Assembly (NCBI GenBank): GCA_010027395.1
Contig: RGVD01000026.1
Span: 1 to 18,224, forward strand
Source of the DNA: Bacteroidota bacterium
GTDB taxonomy: Bacteria > Bacteroidota > Bacteroidia > UKL13-3
Reading direction: 5' to 3'
Length of the DNA: 18,224 nucleotides
The notes below the pieces were generated by a model. The model saw only the letters and a program-made list of their open reading frames with translations. It was not told the origin of the DNA and made no database searches. How positions within the stretch are numbered: position 1 is the first letter of the stretch; the number at the start of each line of letters is the position of its first letter. Below, piece by piece: positions 1 to 8,047 of this stretch. The translations under genes and the position numbers were made by a program.

Positions 1-1
1 C

Positions 2-2218
2 ATACTCATGTTTGCATTTGAAGGCTCTCTTGTTGAAGAAGCATTAATTAAATGCAAGTATTTTAACAGTTATGCCAATACGGGTTTGAAGAGTTTAAAC
101 TTTGTAAAATCACTTACTAGCGATTTCAATATTTATATCAATTATAAAAATATTGAGTCATTTTTTAATAGTTTCACAAACGAAACTCATGCTAATGCTT
201 TTTCTTTTATGCCTTCAATTGCAAATTGGTCAGGGGGCGATATAAATATGAAAGAAAACAGTTTACTTGTCTCGGGTGCAAGTATAACTGACGATTCACT
301 TTTCCAATTTTTGGATATCTTTTCGGATCAAATTCCAAGTTCTCAATCCATCACCGATAAACTTCCCTCAAGTACAAATTTTTATCTATTGCAAAACGTT
401 TCCAACATAGTCACCTATCAAAAAAATCTATTTGAATACCTTGGGTCAAATAACACTTTAAATCAATATAAGATATACAATGATAGTATTGAACAAAACT
501 TGAACATAAAACTTAATGAAGCCTTTGTACCAAGTCTTGGTAACAATTACTTAATTGCCAATCTAAATGCCAATGGTTTAAGCACAGATAGCTCTTGGGT
601 AGGTGTTTTTGCTCCTCAAAATTTGAATGAATTTATCAATTCAGCTAAATGTATTGAAGCAAAAATAAAAGCGAGTTCAAATGACACCATTGATTCTACT
701 GAGCAAAATTCAAGTAAGTTCAATTTTATGCCAATTGGAAATGTGCTTAAATATTATTGTTCTGGATTTGAAAAACTTACTATCAATTATTATTGTATTA
801 ATAATGGTCTTATATTTTTTGCCTCTAACACTCAACTGCTGCAACACACTCTTGATAAGATGACTGAAAATAATACCCTGCAATCACTTGAATCATACAA
901 AGAAGCCAAATCCATCTTATCTTCTCAAAACTCGGTTGAGGTGATGGTATTTAATAAAAATGCCATTAATCTAGTTAATACATTTGGTAATTCATCTATA
1001 GTTAGTTCTGTAAGTATTAACAAAGGTTATTACCAAAAAGCGGAGATTTTTGCTGCACAATTTGCATCACAAGGTGAAAAAACATTTTCGACACAGCTAT
1101 TATTGCAGTTTAATAAATCTGAAACAAATGTAACTGAATTGATTTGGGAAGCGAATATTGATACTTGTATCATAAGTAAACCTTATTTTGTTACCAACTC
1201 TAACACAAATGAGCAAGTTATATTGGTGCAAGATGCCAAATTCAATATGTATTGTTTTGACAAAGATGGAAAACAATTATGGAAAGTAAAATTAAGTTCA
1301 GCAATCATAAGTGAAATTCATCAATTGGATATCTTCAAAAATGGCACTACGGAGTATTTGTTTAATACAAATAATCAATTGTTTTTGATAGATGCTAATG
1401 GCAAAAATAGTCAAAATTTTCCTATTTGGATTCCGGCAGCTACCCAATTCCCAATTAGTGTTTTTGACTTTTTATCTGACCATAGTTATCAAATATATGT
1501 GGCTGGCAAATACTATAAAATATGGCAATATGATTGCAAAGGAATGCTTCAAGCAGGCTTCAACCCTAAAGAAATTTGGCCAAATGCTATTCAACCTATC
1601 AGAGGATTTACTTTAGCAAATGAAAATACTATTTACAGTTTAAACGAAAAAGGAAAAATTGATTTTTATCTATCAAACGGTAAAAAATCTACCATTATAA
1701 AACTGGATAGTAGCATTACTTATAAATATATTAACCACAAACAAATAGATACAGGAACCGTTAGATTTTATTGCCTTGATTCTACGAATAAACTAATTGT
1801 CCTAGATGCTTTTTCTAATGGTAAGATCAGACCCATTTCTGAATATCTCATTAAATCGAATATTGGATTTGAAGTTCTAAATAATAAAAATTCAAATGAT
1901 GAGAATTACTTTATTAAAACGAATAACGCTTATGAATTTTACAATCAAAAAATGGAATTAGGTTTTAGTTATAAATGGTCAGACAGCACTTTAGATAATA
2001 GACCAGAAATAGTTAACTTAGATGGAAAGATGTCCATCGCTTACTTGTCTCAAATTAATTGTGAGTTAAATATAAGCGATAGTAAAGGTAAACCTTATTC
2101 AATGTTTAAATTTAAAGGATGTAAACAATTCGGATTCGGTAATTTATACAGCGATGCCGATATGTATTTAGCTTTGGGAAGTAATGAGAATAAGCTTTTT
2201 GTATACAGAGTCAAATAA
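2..2218 (+). CDS. Large protein of unknown function with propeller-like C-terminal half (5' end cut by window)
   Basis: The reading frame is already open at base 2, before the first ATG at 8. No signal peptide or membrane segment is visible, so the N-terminus probably lies outside the window; 736 residues are seen from the ATG. Residues about 1-370 mix helices and strands and resemble the large DUF3352-type proteins of Bacteroidota, an assignment from memory of the family style and not firm. From about residue 380 the protein has repeated strand-turn-strand units of the PQQ/WD-like kind, such as MYCFDKDGKQLWKV near 410-430 and LFLIDANGKN near 455, which suggests a beta-propeller that may bind a partner. 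It has no catalytic motif I recognise. The stop is 8 nt before the next gene's TTG, so the two are probably cotranscribed. The CDS is secure, the function is not. Confidence 0.85.
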   Translation: MLMFAFEGSLVEEALIKCKYFNSYANTGLKSLNFVKSLTSDFNIYINYKNIESFFNSFTNETHANAFSFMPSIANWSGGDINMKENSLLVSGASITDDSLFQFLDIFSDQIPSSQSITDKLPSSTNFYLLQNVSNIVTYQKNLFEYLGSNNTLNQYKIYNDSIEQNLNIKLNEAFVPSLGNNYLIANLNANGLSTDSSWVGVFAPQNLNEFINSAKCIEAKIKASSNDTIDSTEQNSSKFNFMPIGNVLKYYCSGFEKLTINYYCINNGLIFFASNTQLLQHTLDKMTENNTLQSLESYKEAKSILSSQNSVEVMVFNKNAINLVNTFGNSSIVSSVSINKGYYQKAEIFAAQFASQGEKTFSTQLLLQFNKSETNVTELIWEANIDTCIISKPYFVTNSNTNEQVILVQDAKFNMYCFDKDGKQLWKVKLSSAIISEIHQLDIFKNGTTEYLFNTNNQLFLIDANGKNSQNFPIWIPAATQFPISVFDFLSDHSYQIYVAGKYYKIWQYDCKGMLQAGFNPKEIWPNAIQPIRGFTLANENTIYSLNEKGKIDFYLSNGKKSTIIKLDSSITYKYINHKQIDTGTVRFYCLDSTNKLIVLDAFSNGKIRPISEYLIKSNIGFEVLNNKNSNDENYFIKTNNAYEFYNQKMELGFSYKWSDSTLDNRPEIVNLDGKMSIAYLSQINCELNISDSKGKPYSMFKFKGCKQFGFGNLYSDADMYLALGSNENKLFVYRVK

Positions 2219-2226
2219 TTACACTA

Positions 2227-3186
2227 TTGAAGAATACGCTTTTTACATTTTTCAAGTATTTGCTTTTGTTATCAATTGGGGCATGGCTTCTTTATTTGAG
2301 TTTGCATAAACTTGATTTCAAAGAGGTCACTGAGACTATATATCGTGGAAACTTTATTTTAGTAATACCAGTACTTTTCATATCCATCATTGTTTATTTT
2401 TTTAGGGTATTAAGATGGGAATTGCTTTTTCGCCAAATCAATCAAGATATACCAAAATCAAACCTCACGATAGCATTGTGTATTGGATATTTGGTAAATT
2501 TTGCAATTCCAAGGTTAGGCGAAGTTACTCGTTGTGCCGTTTTAAAAAAAATGAATGCAACACCCATCAATCAAAGTTTGACTACTGTAATATTTGAACG
2601 TACCATAGATGTTATAACACTTATATTAATATCTATTTTGGCCATAATTTTAGAGTATGTCAATCACTCTAAACTTCTTATATCTTTTATTAACTTTAAA
2701 ATGATTCCCACGAATCAATTTATAGGATTTATCATTGCTTTTTTTACCTTTACTTTTATTGGCTTATACCTAATAGGTAAGTCAGAAAACAAGATTAAAA
2801 CTTGGCTTAAAGGTTTTTGGATTTCTGTAAAAATGCTTGCGAAAATAAAAAACATATTTATGTTCTCTTTATACACCATTTGTATTTGGATTTGCTATTT
2901 TCTAATGACCTATCTGTGGTTTTACACATTCGTAGAATCGTCAAATCTGAACTATTATATGGCCTTTCAGATAATGATTATTGGATCATTTGTTAGGTCA
3001 ATACCCCTACAAGCTGGATCGGCTGGAGCCTATCACTATGGTGTATCACAAGCATTTATTCTATTGGGTTTATCAAGCATAACAGCAAATGCCTTAGCCA
3101 TAATTATACATGGTTTTCAAACTATTTTTACAATTATTATTGGCAGTTTAGCCTATTTGGCTTTTGTTTATAAAAGCAAAGCTTAA
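2227..3186 (+). CDS. Lysylphosphatidylglycerol synthase TM-domain / YbhN-family integral membrane protein
   Basis: A 319-residue polytopic inner-membrane protein of the LPG_synthase_TM (YbhN/UPF0104) family, whose members are suspected lipid or lipid-linked substrate flippases. Visible family marks are GYLVNFAIPRLGEVTRC at 87-103, ERTID at 124-128, and a C-terminal stretch with PLQAGSAGAYHYG near 258-270. About seven or eight hydrophobic segments are spread along the chain, the first at 8-26 and the second at 43-60. The catalytic aminoacyl-transferase half of true MprF is absent, so this is the membrane unit alone, at the usual stand-alone length. The start is TTG: it gives the typical short basic N-terminus and first membrane helix, and the first internal ATG would remove two helices. 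The substrate cannot be told from sequence. Confidence 0.88.
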   Translation: MKNTLFTFFKYLLLLSIGAWLLYLSLHKLDFKEVTETIYRGNFILVIPVLFISIIVYFFRVLRWELLFRQINQDIPKSNLTIALCIGYLVNFAIPRLGEVTRCAVLKKMNATPINQSLTTVIFERTIDVITLILISILAIILEYVNHSKLLISFINFKMIPTNQFIGFIIAFFTFTFIGLYLIGKSENKIKTWLKGFWISVKMLAKIKNIFMFSLYTICIWICYFLMTYLWFYTFVESSNLNYYMAFQIMIIGSFVRSIPLQAGSAGAYHYGVSQAFILLGLSSITANALAIIIHGFQTIFTIIIGSLAYLAFVYKSKA

Positions 3187-3206
3187 ATTTGTTTTCGAAC
3201 ATCATC

Positions 3207-4376
3207 ATGAAAAATTTACTAATTATATTTCTTTCCTTATCGTTTTATACACAAGCACAAAATTTCCCGAAATTTGGAGTTGATTCACTTTTAGAAATAG
3301 CTGCTTGGAATACTGAATGGTTTGGTGATTCAACCAATGGTCCAAGTGATGAAATCGCCCAATTCAACCATATCGTTAAATTAATTAAAACTGTAGATAT
3401 TGATATTTGGAGTTTAGAGGAGGTTTCAAACCAACAAACCTTTACGAATATGATGAATCAATTAAGTTCATACAGCGCTTCTATTTCTACTTTTAATCAA
3501 ACTCAAAAAATGGCTATTTTATGGAAAAATAACTTATTTGATAAAATAAAGGAAGAGCATATACTAACATCATATTATAATGATTTTGCAGGAAGGCCTC
3601 CACTTATGACGACATTAAGATATAAAAAAGGCGACTTGGATACCTTGTATGTTATATCAGTGCACCTGAAAGCAAATACTGGTACAACAAGCCAAAAACA
3701 AGATGCATATCTAAAGAGGAAAAATGCGGCCAACTTCCTAAAATTATATTTAGAAGCGGTACTTATAGATAAAAAATACATAGTATTAGGAGATTGGAAT
3801 GATAGACTTGATTATACGATATTTGATGGCACTTCGGCCTCCCCATTTAAAGGTCTTATTGATGCAAATTATTTTTTTACTTCTAAAACTTTAGCGGATA
3901 AAGGAAGAAAAACATACTACACCGGAAGTGTAATCGACCATATTTTGGTGAGTGATAGTTTGAATAAATTCTATATTGATGGAAGCATCGATGTATTTGA
4001 TAATGCCAATGTATATTTACCTGGTTTCAGCTATTCAACTAGTGATCATTACCCTGTTTTCGCATCTTATAAATTTTTCAATCAAAAACCAACACAAACT
4101 GATACTTCAATGAGTTCTATGATTGAACTAAAATCAAATTCATTTGAAATATTTCCCAACCCAAGCTCAAATAATATTAGCATTATTAATCAAATGAATA
4201 TTCCCTTTAGCTTAAGTATTTTTAATTTATCGGGTCAAGAAATAATTGAAGAAACAGTTTTGGCAAATGGTGAAAAAGTAATTAACCTTTCATCCTTACG
4301 TAATGGAATGTATATCATTAAATCTCAAACTAAAGATGGCTTTTTGAAAATCCAAAGATTTGTTAAAGGTGAATAG
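3207..4376 (+). CDS. Secreted endonuclease/exonuclease/phosphatase-family protein with T9SS type A sorting domain
   Basis: A 389-residue exported enzyme of the EEP (DNase I-like) fold, probably an extracellular nuclease or phosphodiesterase. Numbered from the ATG at 3207, it has a signal peptide at about 1-18, then the fold's catalytic landmarks: NTEW at 35-38, the metal-binding Glu in SLEEV (71-72), SVHLKAN with His153, GDWND with Asp196 and Asn198, IDH at 244-245 and SDHYP with Asp280/His281. A linker leads to a C-terminal beta domain at about 313-389 starting FEIFPNPSS and ending in a strand rich in K/R, the type A T9SS sorting signal. The protein should therefore cross the outer membrane by the T9SS and be released or surface-anchored. 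An in-frame TTG at 3189 would add six residues before the signal peptide, and I prefer the ATG. The actual substrate is unknown. Confidence 0.9.
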   Translation: MKNLLIIFLSLSFYTQAQNFPKFGVDSLLEIAAWNTEWFGDSTNGPSDEIAQFNHIVKLIKTVDIDIWSLEEVSNQQTFTNMMNQLSSYSASISTFNQTQKMAILWKNNLFDKIKEEHILTSYYNDFAGRPPLMTTLRYKKGDLDTLYVISVHLKANTGTTSQKQDAYLKRKNAANFLKLYLEAVLIDKKYIVLGDWNDRLDYTIFDGTSASPFKGLIDANYFFTSKTLADKGRKTYYTGSVIDHILVSDSLNKFYIDGSIDVFDNANVYLPGFSYSTSDHYPVFASYKFFNQKPTQTDTSMSSMIELKSNSFEIFPNPSSNNISIINQMNIPFSLSIFNLSGQEIIEETVLANGEKVINLSSLRNGMYIIKSQTKDGFLKIQRFVKGE

Positions 4377-4400
4377 TGCAAACTGGATTTAATAAAAAAC

Positions 4401-4434
4401 ATAAATTATAATTTATAGATGTTTTTAATCTATA
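4401..4434. promoter_or_regulatory. AT-rich palindrome and adjacent hairpin upstream of mnmH
   Basis: ATAAATTATAATTTAT (4401-4416) is a perfect 16-bp palindrome. Overlapping it, TATAGAT (4414-4420) pairs with ATCTATA (4428-4434) across a 7-nt loop. They sit in the 82-nt gap between the secreted nuclease gene and mnmH. TATATTTA (4431-4438) is one mismatch from the Bacteroidota -7 box, but I see no good -33 box. The site could be an operator, a weak terminator for the upstream gene, or chance in AT-rich DNA. Confidence 0.3.
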
Positions 4435-4458
4435 TTTACATTCAAAATTTTCAAAATA

Positions 4459-5487
4459 TTGATAACAAATCTTTCCATAAAAGAATATTTAGAGATTATA
4501 AGAAACATCCCAACTCTTGACGTTAGAAGTCCTTTAGAATATGAACATGCTCATATTCCGGGCGCCATCAATCTTAGTTTACTGAATAATGAAGAAAGAA
4601 AAATAATAGGAACGACCTATAAAAATTCCGGAAATCAATCTGCCGTTATACAAGGCTATCAATTGGTAGGACCTAAATTTAGCCAGTACATAGAAAGTGC
4701 TTTGAAAATTTCCCCTGATAAAATCATTAATGTGTATTGTTGGAGAGGTGGATTGAGAAGCAATATCATGGCTTTTATTTTGCATACTGCTGGGTTTAAA
4801 GTCAACTTATTAATAGGTGGTTACAAAGCCTTTAGAAATTGGACTTCAGATTCTCTTAGTGAAGAAAGAAAAATTAAGATAATTGGAGGTAAAACTGGTT
4901 CAGGCAAAACCTTAATAATTGAACAACTTCGTAAAATGGAGGAACAAGTTATTAACCTTGAAAGTCTTGCCAATCATAGAGGTTCAGCCTTCGGATCAAT
5001 GGGACAGTCAGCCCAAGTTAGTAATGAGCAGTTTGAAAATTTACTTGTTATGGAATGGAAGGATTTAAATTCAAGTAAAACTTTATGGCTTGAAAATGAA
5101 AGCAGAACTATTGGGTCAAATGTCATCCCATTGCCCATTTTTAACCAAATGCAAAAGGCAATTACTTTTGATGTGCAAATACCTTTAGAAGAAAGAGTAA
5201 ATTATATTGTGAAAGAGTATGGCTGTTTTAATTATACGGAATTAGCCAACAATACCAGTAAACTTCAAAAACGCCTGGGTAATTTAAGACTAAACCAAGC
5301 ACTTGATTTTCTGAGTAATGGCCTTATCAGAGAATGGTCTATTTTGATGCTTGAATATTATGATAAAACATATATTTATGGTAATTCAAAGCGTGAATTA
5401 GGTACAGTTATTCCAATGGTTTTTGACAAGCTAAATGTTGAGGAAATGACAATAAAAATTTTACAGTGGGAAAAGCAAAATGATTAA
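4459..5487 (+). CDS. mnmH: tRNA 2-selenouridine synthase
   Basis: MnmH (SelU/YbbB) replaces the sulfur of 2-thiouridine at wobble position 34 of Lys, Glu and Gln tRNAs with selenium, using selenophosphate and passing through a geranylated intermediate. The N-terminal rhodanese domain (about 10-130) carries DVRSPLEYEHAHIPGA at 21-36 and the active-site loop YCWRGGLRS with Cys94. The C-terminal half has a P-loop, GKTGSGKT (144-151), as the family requires. Its 342 residues are close to the usual length. The start must be TTG at 4459, because the rhodanese fold begins by residue 17 and no earlier ATG exists. The last 8 nt overlap selD, which makes the selenophosphate it needs, so function and operon agree. 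In-window context gives no sign of other selenium users. Confidence 0.95.
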   Translation: MITNLSIKEYLEIIRNIPTLDVRSPLEYEHAHIPGAINLSLLNNEERKIIGTTYKNSGNQSAVIQGYQLVGPKFSQYIESALKISPDKIINVYCWRGGLRSNIMAFILHTAGFKVNLLIGGYKAFRNWTSDSLSEERKIKIIGGKTGSGKTLIIEQLRKMEEQVINLESLANHRGSAFGSMGQSAQVSNEQFENLLVMEWKDLNSSKTLWLENESRTIGSNVIPLPIFNQMQKAITFDVQIPLEERVNYIVKEYGCFNYTELANNTSKLQKRLGNLRLNQALDFLSNGLIREWSILMLEYYDKTYIYGNSKRELGTVIPMVFDKLNVEEMTIKILQWEKQND

Positions 5488-6517
5488 ACTTACTCAATTC
5501 AGTAAAGGTTCTGGTTGCGGTTGCAAAATAGCTCCAGAAGAATTAGCTATTCTTCTAAAAACAGATATTGTTTCACCAATCAATGAACAATTATTGGTGG
5601 GAAACACCACAAATGATGATGCAGCAGCATTGGCTATTGACGATAAAAATGTGTTGGTTAGTACCACCGACTTTTTTATGCCTATGGTTGATGATGCATT
5701 TACTTTTGGTCAAATAGCTGCTTGCAATGCCATCAGTGATGTGTATGCCATGGGGGCAAAACCTATTTTGGCATTGGGCATTCTTGGTTGGCCATTAGAA
5801 AAAATCCCTGCGACTGAAGCACAACAAGTGCTGAATGGAGCAAGAACAATTTGTATGAAAGCAGGTATTGCACTCAGCGGTGGACACAGCATAGAGAGCA
5901 ATGAGCCCTTCTTCGGCTTATCTGTAAACGGAATGACCAATAAAGAAAGATTAAAGCAAAACTCTACAGCTAAGGTTGGCGATTACTTATTTCTTACTAA
6001 ACCTCTTGGATTAGGCATATTATCATCAGCCCTTAAAAGAGGAATTATTAAAGACAATGACTATCATAAAATGGTTGAAATAATGACTACAATTAACTCT
6101 GCAGGCTCTGCTATATCTGCCATTAAAGGAGTTAACGCTATGACCGATGTTACAGGATTCGGATTGCTTGGTCACCTTAATGAAATGACAAGAGGATCAA
6201 ATATATCGGCCGAAGTTTTTCTTAGCCAAATCCCCTTGATTGAAAACATTGAGTTCTATACCCAACAATTTTGTTTTCCTGATATTACTACTAAAAACTA
6301 TAATGCTTACAAAGATGATACAGATGGATTATCAGGACTTGAATTCATTCATTTGTGCGACCCTCAAACCTCGGGAGGCTTGTTAATATCTGTTTCTGAA
6401 GAATCTATTGAAGAATATAATCAGATTGTTAAAGACTTTGATATTTTTGATATTGCCGCCAAACCAATCGGAAGAATAGTTGTCAAAAGTGAAAAATCCA
6501 TCTATTTAAAACCTTGA
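5480..6517 (+). CDS. selD: Selenide, water dikinase (selenophosphate synthetase)
   Basis: SelD makes selenophosphate from selenide and ATP. The glycine-rich N-terminal motif SGCGCK (11-16) matches the E. coli active site, with Cys13 and Lys16 aligned to its Cys17 and Lys20. Both Cys codons are TGC, so this is a Cys form, not a selenoprotein. Further family marks are NDDAAAL near 45-51, VSTTDFFMPMVDD (about 60-72), GGHS near 134, TDVTGFGLLGH near 216-226, and DPQTSGGLL near 294-302. Length (345) is normal. The ATG lies inside the end of mnmH (ATGATTAA overlap), which suggests translational coupling. With mnmH beside it, its clearest local job is to feed tRNA selenouridine; no selA or selB is in the window. 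Confidence 0.96.
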   Translation: MIKLTQFSKGSGCGCKIAPEELAILLKTDIVSPINEQLLVGNTTNDDAAALAIDDKNVLVSTTDFFMPMVDDAFTFGQIAACNAISDVYAMGAKPILALGILGWPLEKIPATEAQQVLNGARTICMKAGIALSGGHSIESNEPFFGLSVNGMTNKERLKQNSTAKVGDYLFLTKPLGLGILSSALKRGIIKDNDYHKMVEIMTTINSAGSAISAIKGVNAMTDVTGFGLLGHLNEMTRGSNISAEVFLSQIPLIENIEFYTQQFCFPDITTKNYNAYKDDTDGLSGLEFIHLCDPQTSGGLLISVSEESIEEYNQIVKDFDIFDIAAKPIGRIVVKSEKSIYLKP

Positions 6518-6597
6518 TTCATTTAAAATAAAGCGGAAGTATAAACAAAAGAGAAGTAAATTGTGTTTATGAAAAAATGCCTTTTAATAACTGAATA

Positions 6598-6628
6598 TTG
6601 GGTATGCTATTAAAACTTATTAGATTTG
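6598..6628 (+). promoter_or_regulatory. Bacteroidota-type promoter of metF
   Basis: TAGATTTG (6621-6628) is an exact match to the Bacteroidota -7 consensus TAnnTTTG. TTGG starting at 6598 lies 20 nt upstream at the expected -33 position. Transcription should start near 6633-6635, leaving only a few bases of leader before the ATG at 6639. The rest of the 121-nt gap after selD shows no SAM or cobalamin riboswitch and no clear terminator. Confidence 0.55.
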
Positions 6629-6638
6629 TGATATATAT

Positions 6639-7592
6639 ATGAAGATAACAGACCACATCAATAATGCAAAATCAACCTTATTTTCTATCGAGGTTTTACC
6701 ACCGCTTAAAGGCAAGGGAATAGAATCATTATTCAAAGGCATTGACCCTTTAATGGAGTTTAAACCAGCCTTTATTGATGTAACATACCACCGTGAGGAG
6801 TTCCTTTTGCGAAAGAGACTAGATGGTGGTTTTGATAAAGTATTTACACGTAAAAGACCAGGTACTGTAGCCATTTGTGCTGCTTTGATGAACAAATACA
6901 AAGTAGATACTGTTCCGCACCTTATTTGCGGAGGATTTAGTAAAGAAGAAACGGAGAACGCACTTATCGACCTAAACTTCTTAGGTATTGATAATATTCT
7001 TGCGCTTCGTGGAGACCCTGTAAAAAATGAATCTAATTTTATACCAGAGCCTGATGGTAATAAAACATCAATTGAACTCTTGGAGCAAATTATTAAAATG
7101 AATAATGGTGTGTATTTGGATAGAGATATCGAGAATCCAGTTACTTCAAACTTTTGTGCTGGTGTATCAGGTTATCCTGAAAAACATTTTGAAGCACCAA
7201 ACATGGCCTCTGACCTAAGATGGCTTGACAATAAAGTGAAGGCCGGTGCTGATTATATTGTTACTCAATTGTTCTTTAATAATAAAAAATTTATTGAATT
7301 TACTGAAACATGTAAAAAAATGAATATCAATATTCCCATTATTCCGGGCTTGAAACCATTGACAACAAAAAAGCAATTAACAATTCTACCAAAGGTGTTT
7401 CATATAGATATTCCTGAAGATTTAGTAAATGCTGTAGAAGCTTGTAAAGATGATAAAGCTGTTAAACAAGTGGGCATTGAATGGTGCATCCAGCAATCAA
7501 AAGAATTGAAAGCCGCAGGTGTGCCTGTTTTGCATTATTATACAATGGGTTTAAGCGAAATCACAAAATCAATTGCGAAAGAAATATTCTAG
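6639..7592 (+). CDS. metF: 5,10-methylenetetrahydrofolate reductase
   Basis: MetF reduces methylene-tetrahydrofolate to methyl-tetrahydrofolate with NAD(P)H and FAD, supplying the methyl group for methionine. The 317-residue chain has the short bacterial single-domain length. Visible family marks are SIEVLPP with the N-terminal catalytic Glu18, VPHLICGG (92-99), LALRGDP with Asp126 at the folate/flavin site, GYPEKHFEAP (177-186) and GADYIVTQLFF (202-212). The ATG follows its own promoter, so it is probably transcribed separately from the selenium genes. Its TAG stop shares the CTAG at 7589-7592 with the stop of the convergent minus-strand gene. No methionine synthase gene lies in the window. 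Confidence 0.95.
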   Translation: MKITDHINNAKSTLFSIEVLPPLKGKGIESLFKGIDPLMEFKPAFIDVTYHREEFLLRKRLDGGFDKVFTRKRPGTVAICAALMNKYKVDTVPHLICGGFSKEETENALIDLNFLGIDNILALRGDPVKNESNFIPEPDGNKTSIELLEQIIKMNNGVYLDRDIENPVTSNFCAGVSGYPEKHFEAPNMASDLRWLDNKVKAGADYIVTQLFFNNKKFIEFTETCKKMNINIPIIPGLKPLTTKKQLTILPKVFHIDIPEDLVNAVEACKDDKAVKQVGIEWCIQQSKELKAAGVPVLHYYTMGLSEITKSIAKEIF

Positions 7593-7978
7593 TCGTTAAT
7601 TTTCACAGGTCTTTCTTCAGCACTTGTATCTGATTGTAAGCCAGTTCCGCCATTTAATATATTCGAAACGTTTTTAAAATAGTCTTCTTTTACTTTCAAG
7701 GCCTGATTTAAGCTATCTGTTTTATACAATAACTCGCGAACTTTACGTTTAGTCTCATTATTGGTATAACCAGGAACATATTCACGCAAGGGGGTATAGA
7801 AAATTCCAACAATGATTAAAAAAGTGAAAATAACTACAAATGAGCTAAATGCAACAAAAATATTGAGAGGCGTAAGCTTATATGAAAACTTCTCTTCAAA
7901 GGTTTCGTCATTGATTAAAACCAACCTAAGTTTGTAATGAAGTCGCTCAACAAATTTTTTCTTTCTACTTTCAGCCAT
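7589..7978 (-). CDS. Single-pass membrane protein resembling the N-terminal anchor of Bacteroidota M23 peptidases, peptidase domain absent
   Basis: A 129-residue protein with a basic N-terminus, the stretch NDETFEEKFSYKLTPLN (23-39), one membrane helix (about 40-61), then TPLREYVPGY (62-71) and a short charged, probably coiled-coil segment (74-106). From knowledge of the family, the first 105 residues look like the anchor of Bacteroidota M23-type cell-wall peptidases, which normally run to roughly 290-325 residues with a C-terminal LytM-like domain. Here the frame stops inside the CTAG shared with metF, and no HxxxD or HxH metal motif is present. It may be a natural short paralog or a truncated gene fixed against metF. 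Divergent from sprE with a 69-nt gap. A structural or scaffolding role at the peptidoglycan layer is inference. Confidence 0.8.
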   Translation of the reverse strand: MAESRKKKFVERLHYKLRLVLINDETFEEKFSYKLTPLNIFVAFSSFVVIFTFLIIVGIFYTPLREYVPGYTNNETKRKVRELLYKTDSLNQALKVKEDYFKNVSNILNGGTGLQSDTSAEERPVKIND

Positions 7979-8023
7979 AATTAATTAAAATTGCGAAACT
8001 AATTGATGAATTAATAATCGCAT

Positions 8024-8031
8024 CAAATTTA
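8024..8031 (-). promoter_or_regulatory. Candidate -7 box for the minus-strand anchor gene
   Basis: Read on the minus strand this is TAAATTTG, an exact TAnnTTTG match about 45 nt upstream of the ATG at 7978. I see no clean TTG at the -33 distance, so the call rests on the -7 box alone. It lies in the 69-nt divergent gap with sprE, where no equally good plus-strand box is visible. Confidence 0.4.
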
Positions 8032-8047
8032 AGAATAGATACCTTAT

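Noticed and set aside
3189..3206. TTG at 3189 as the start of the secreted nuclease
   Set aside because: The ATG at 3207 gives a normal MKNLL signal peptide; the six extra residues would add nothing typical.
5480..5530. Selenocysteine in the SelD active site
   Set aside because: The codons in the GCGCK motif are TGC, so both positions are cysteine.
6518..6638. SAM or cobalamin riboswitch ahead of metF
   Set aside because: The gap lacks the conserved cores and stems, and the promoter lies only a few bases before the ATG.
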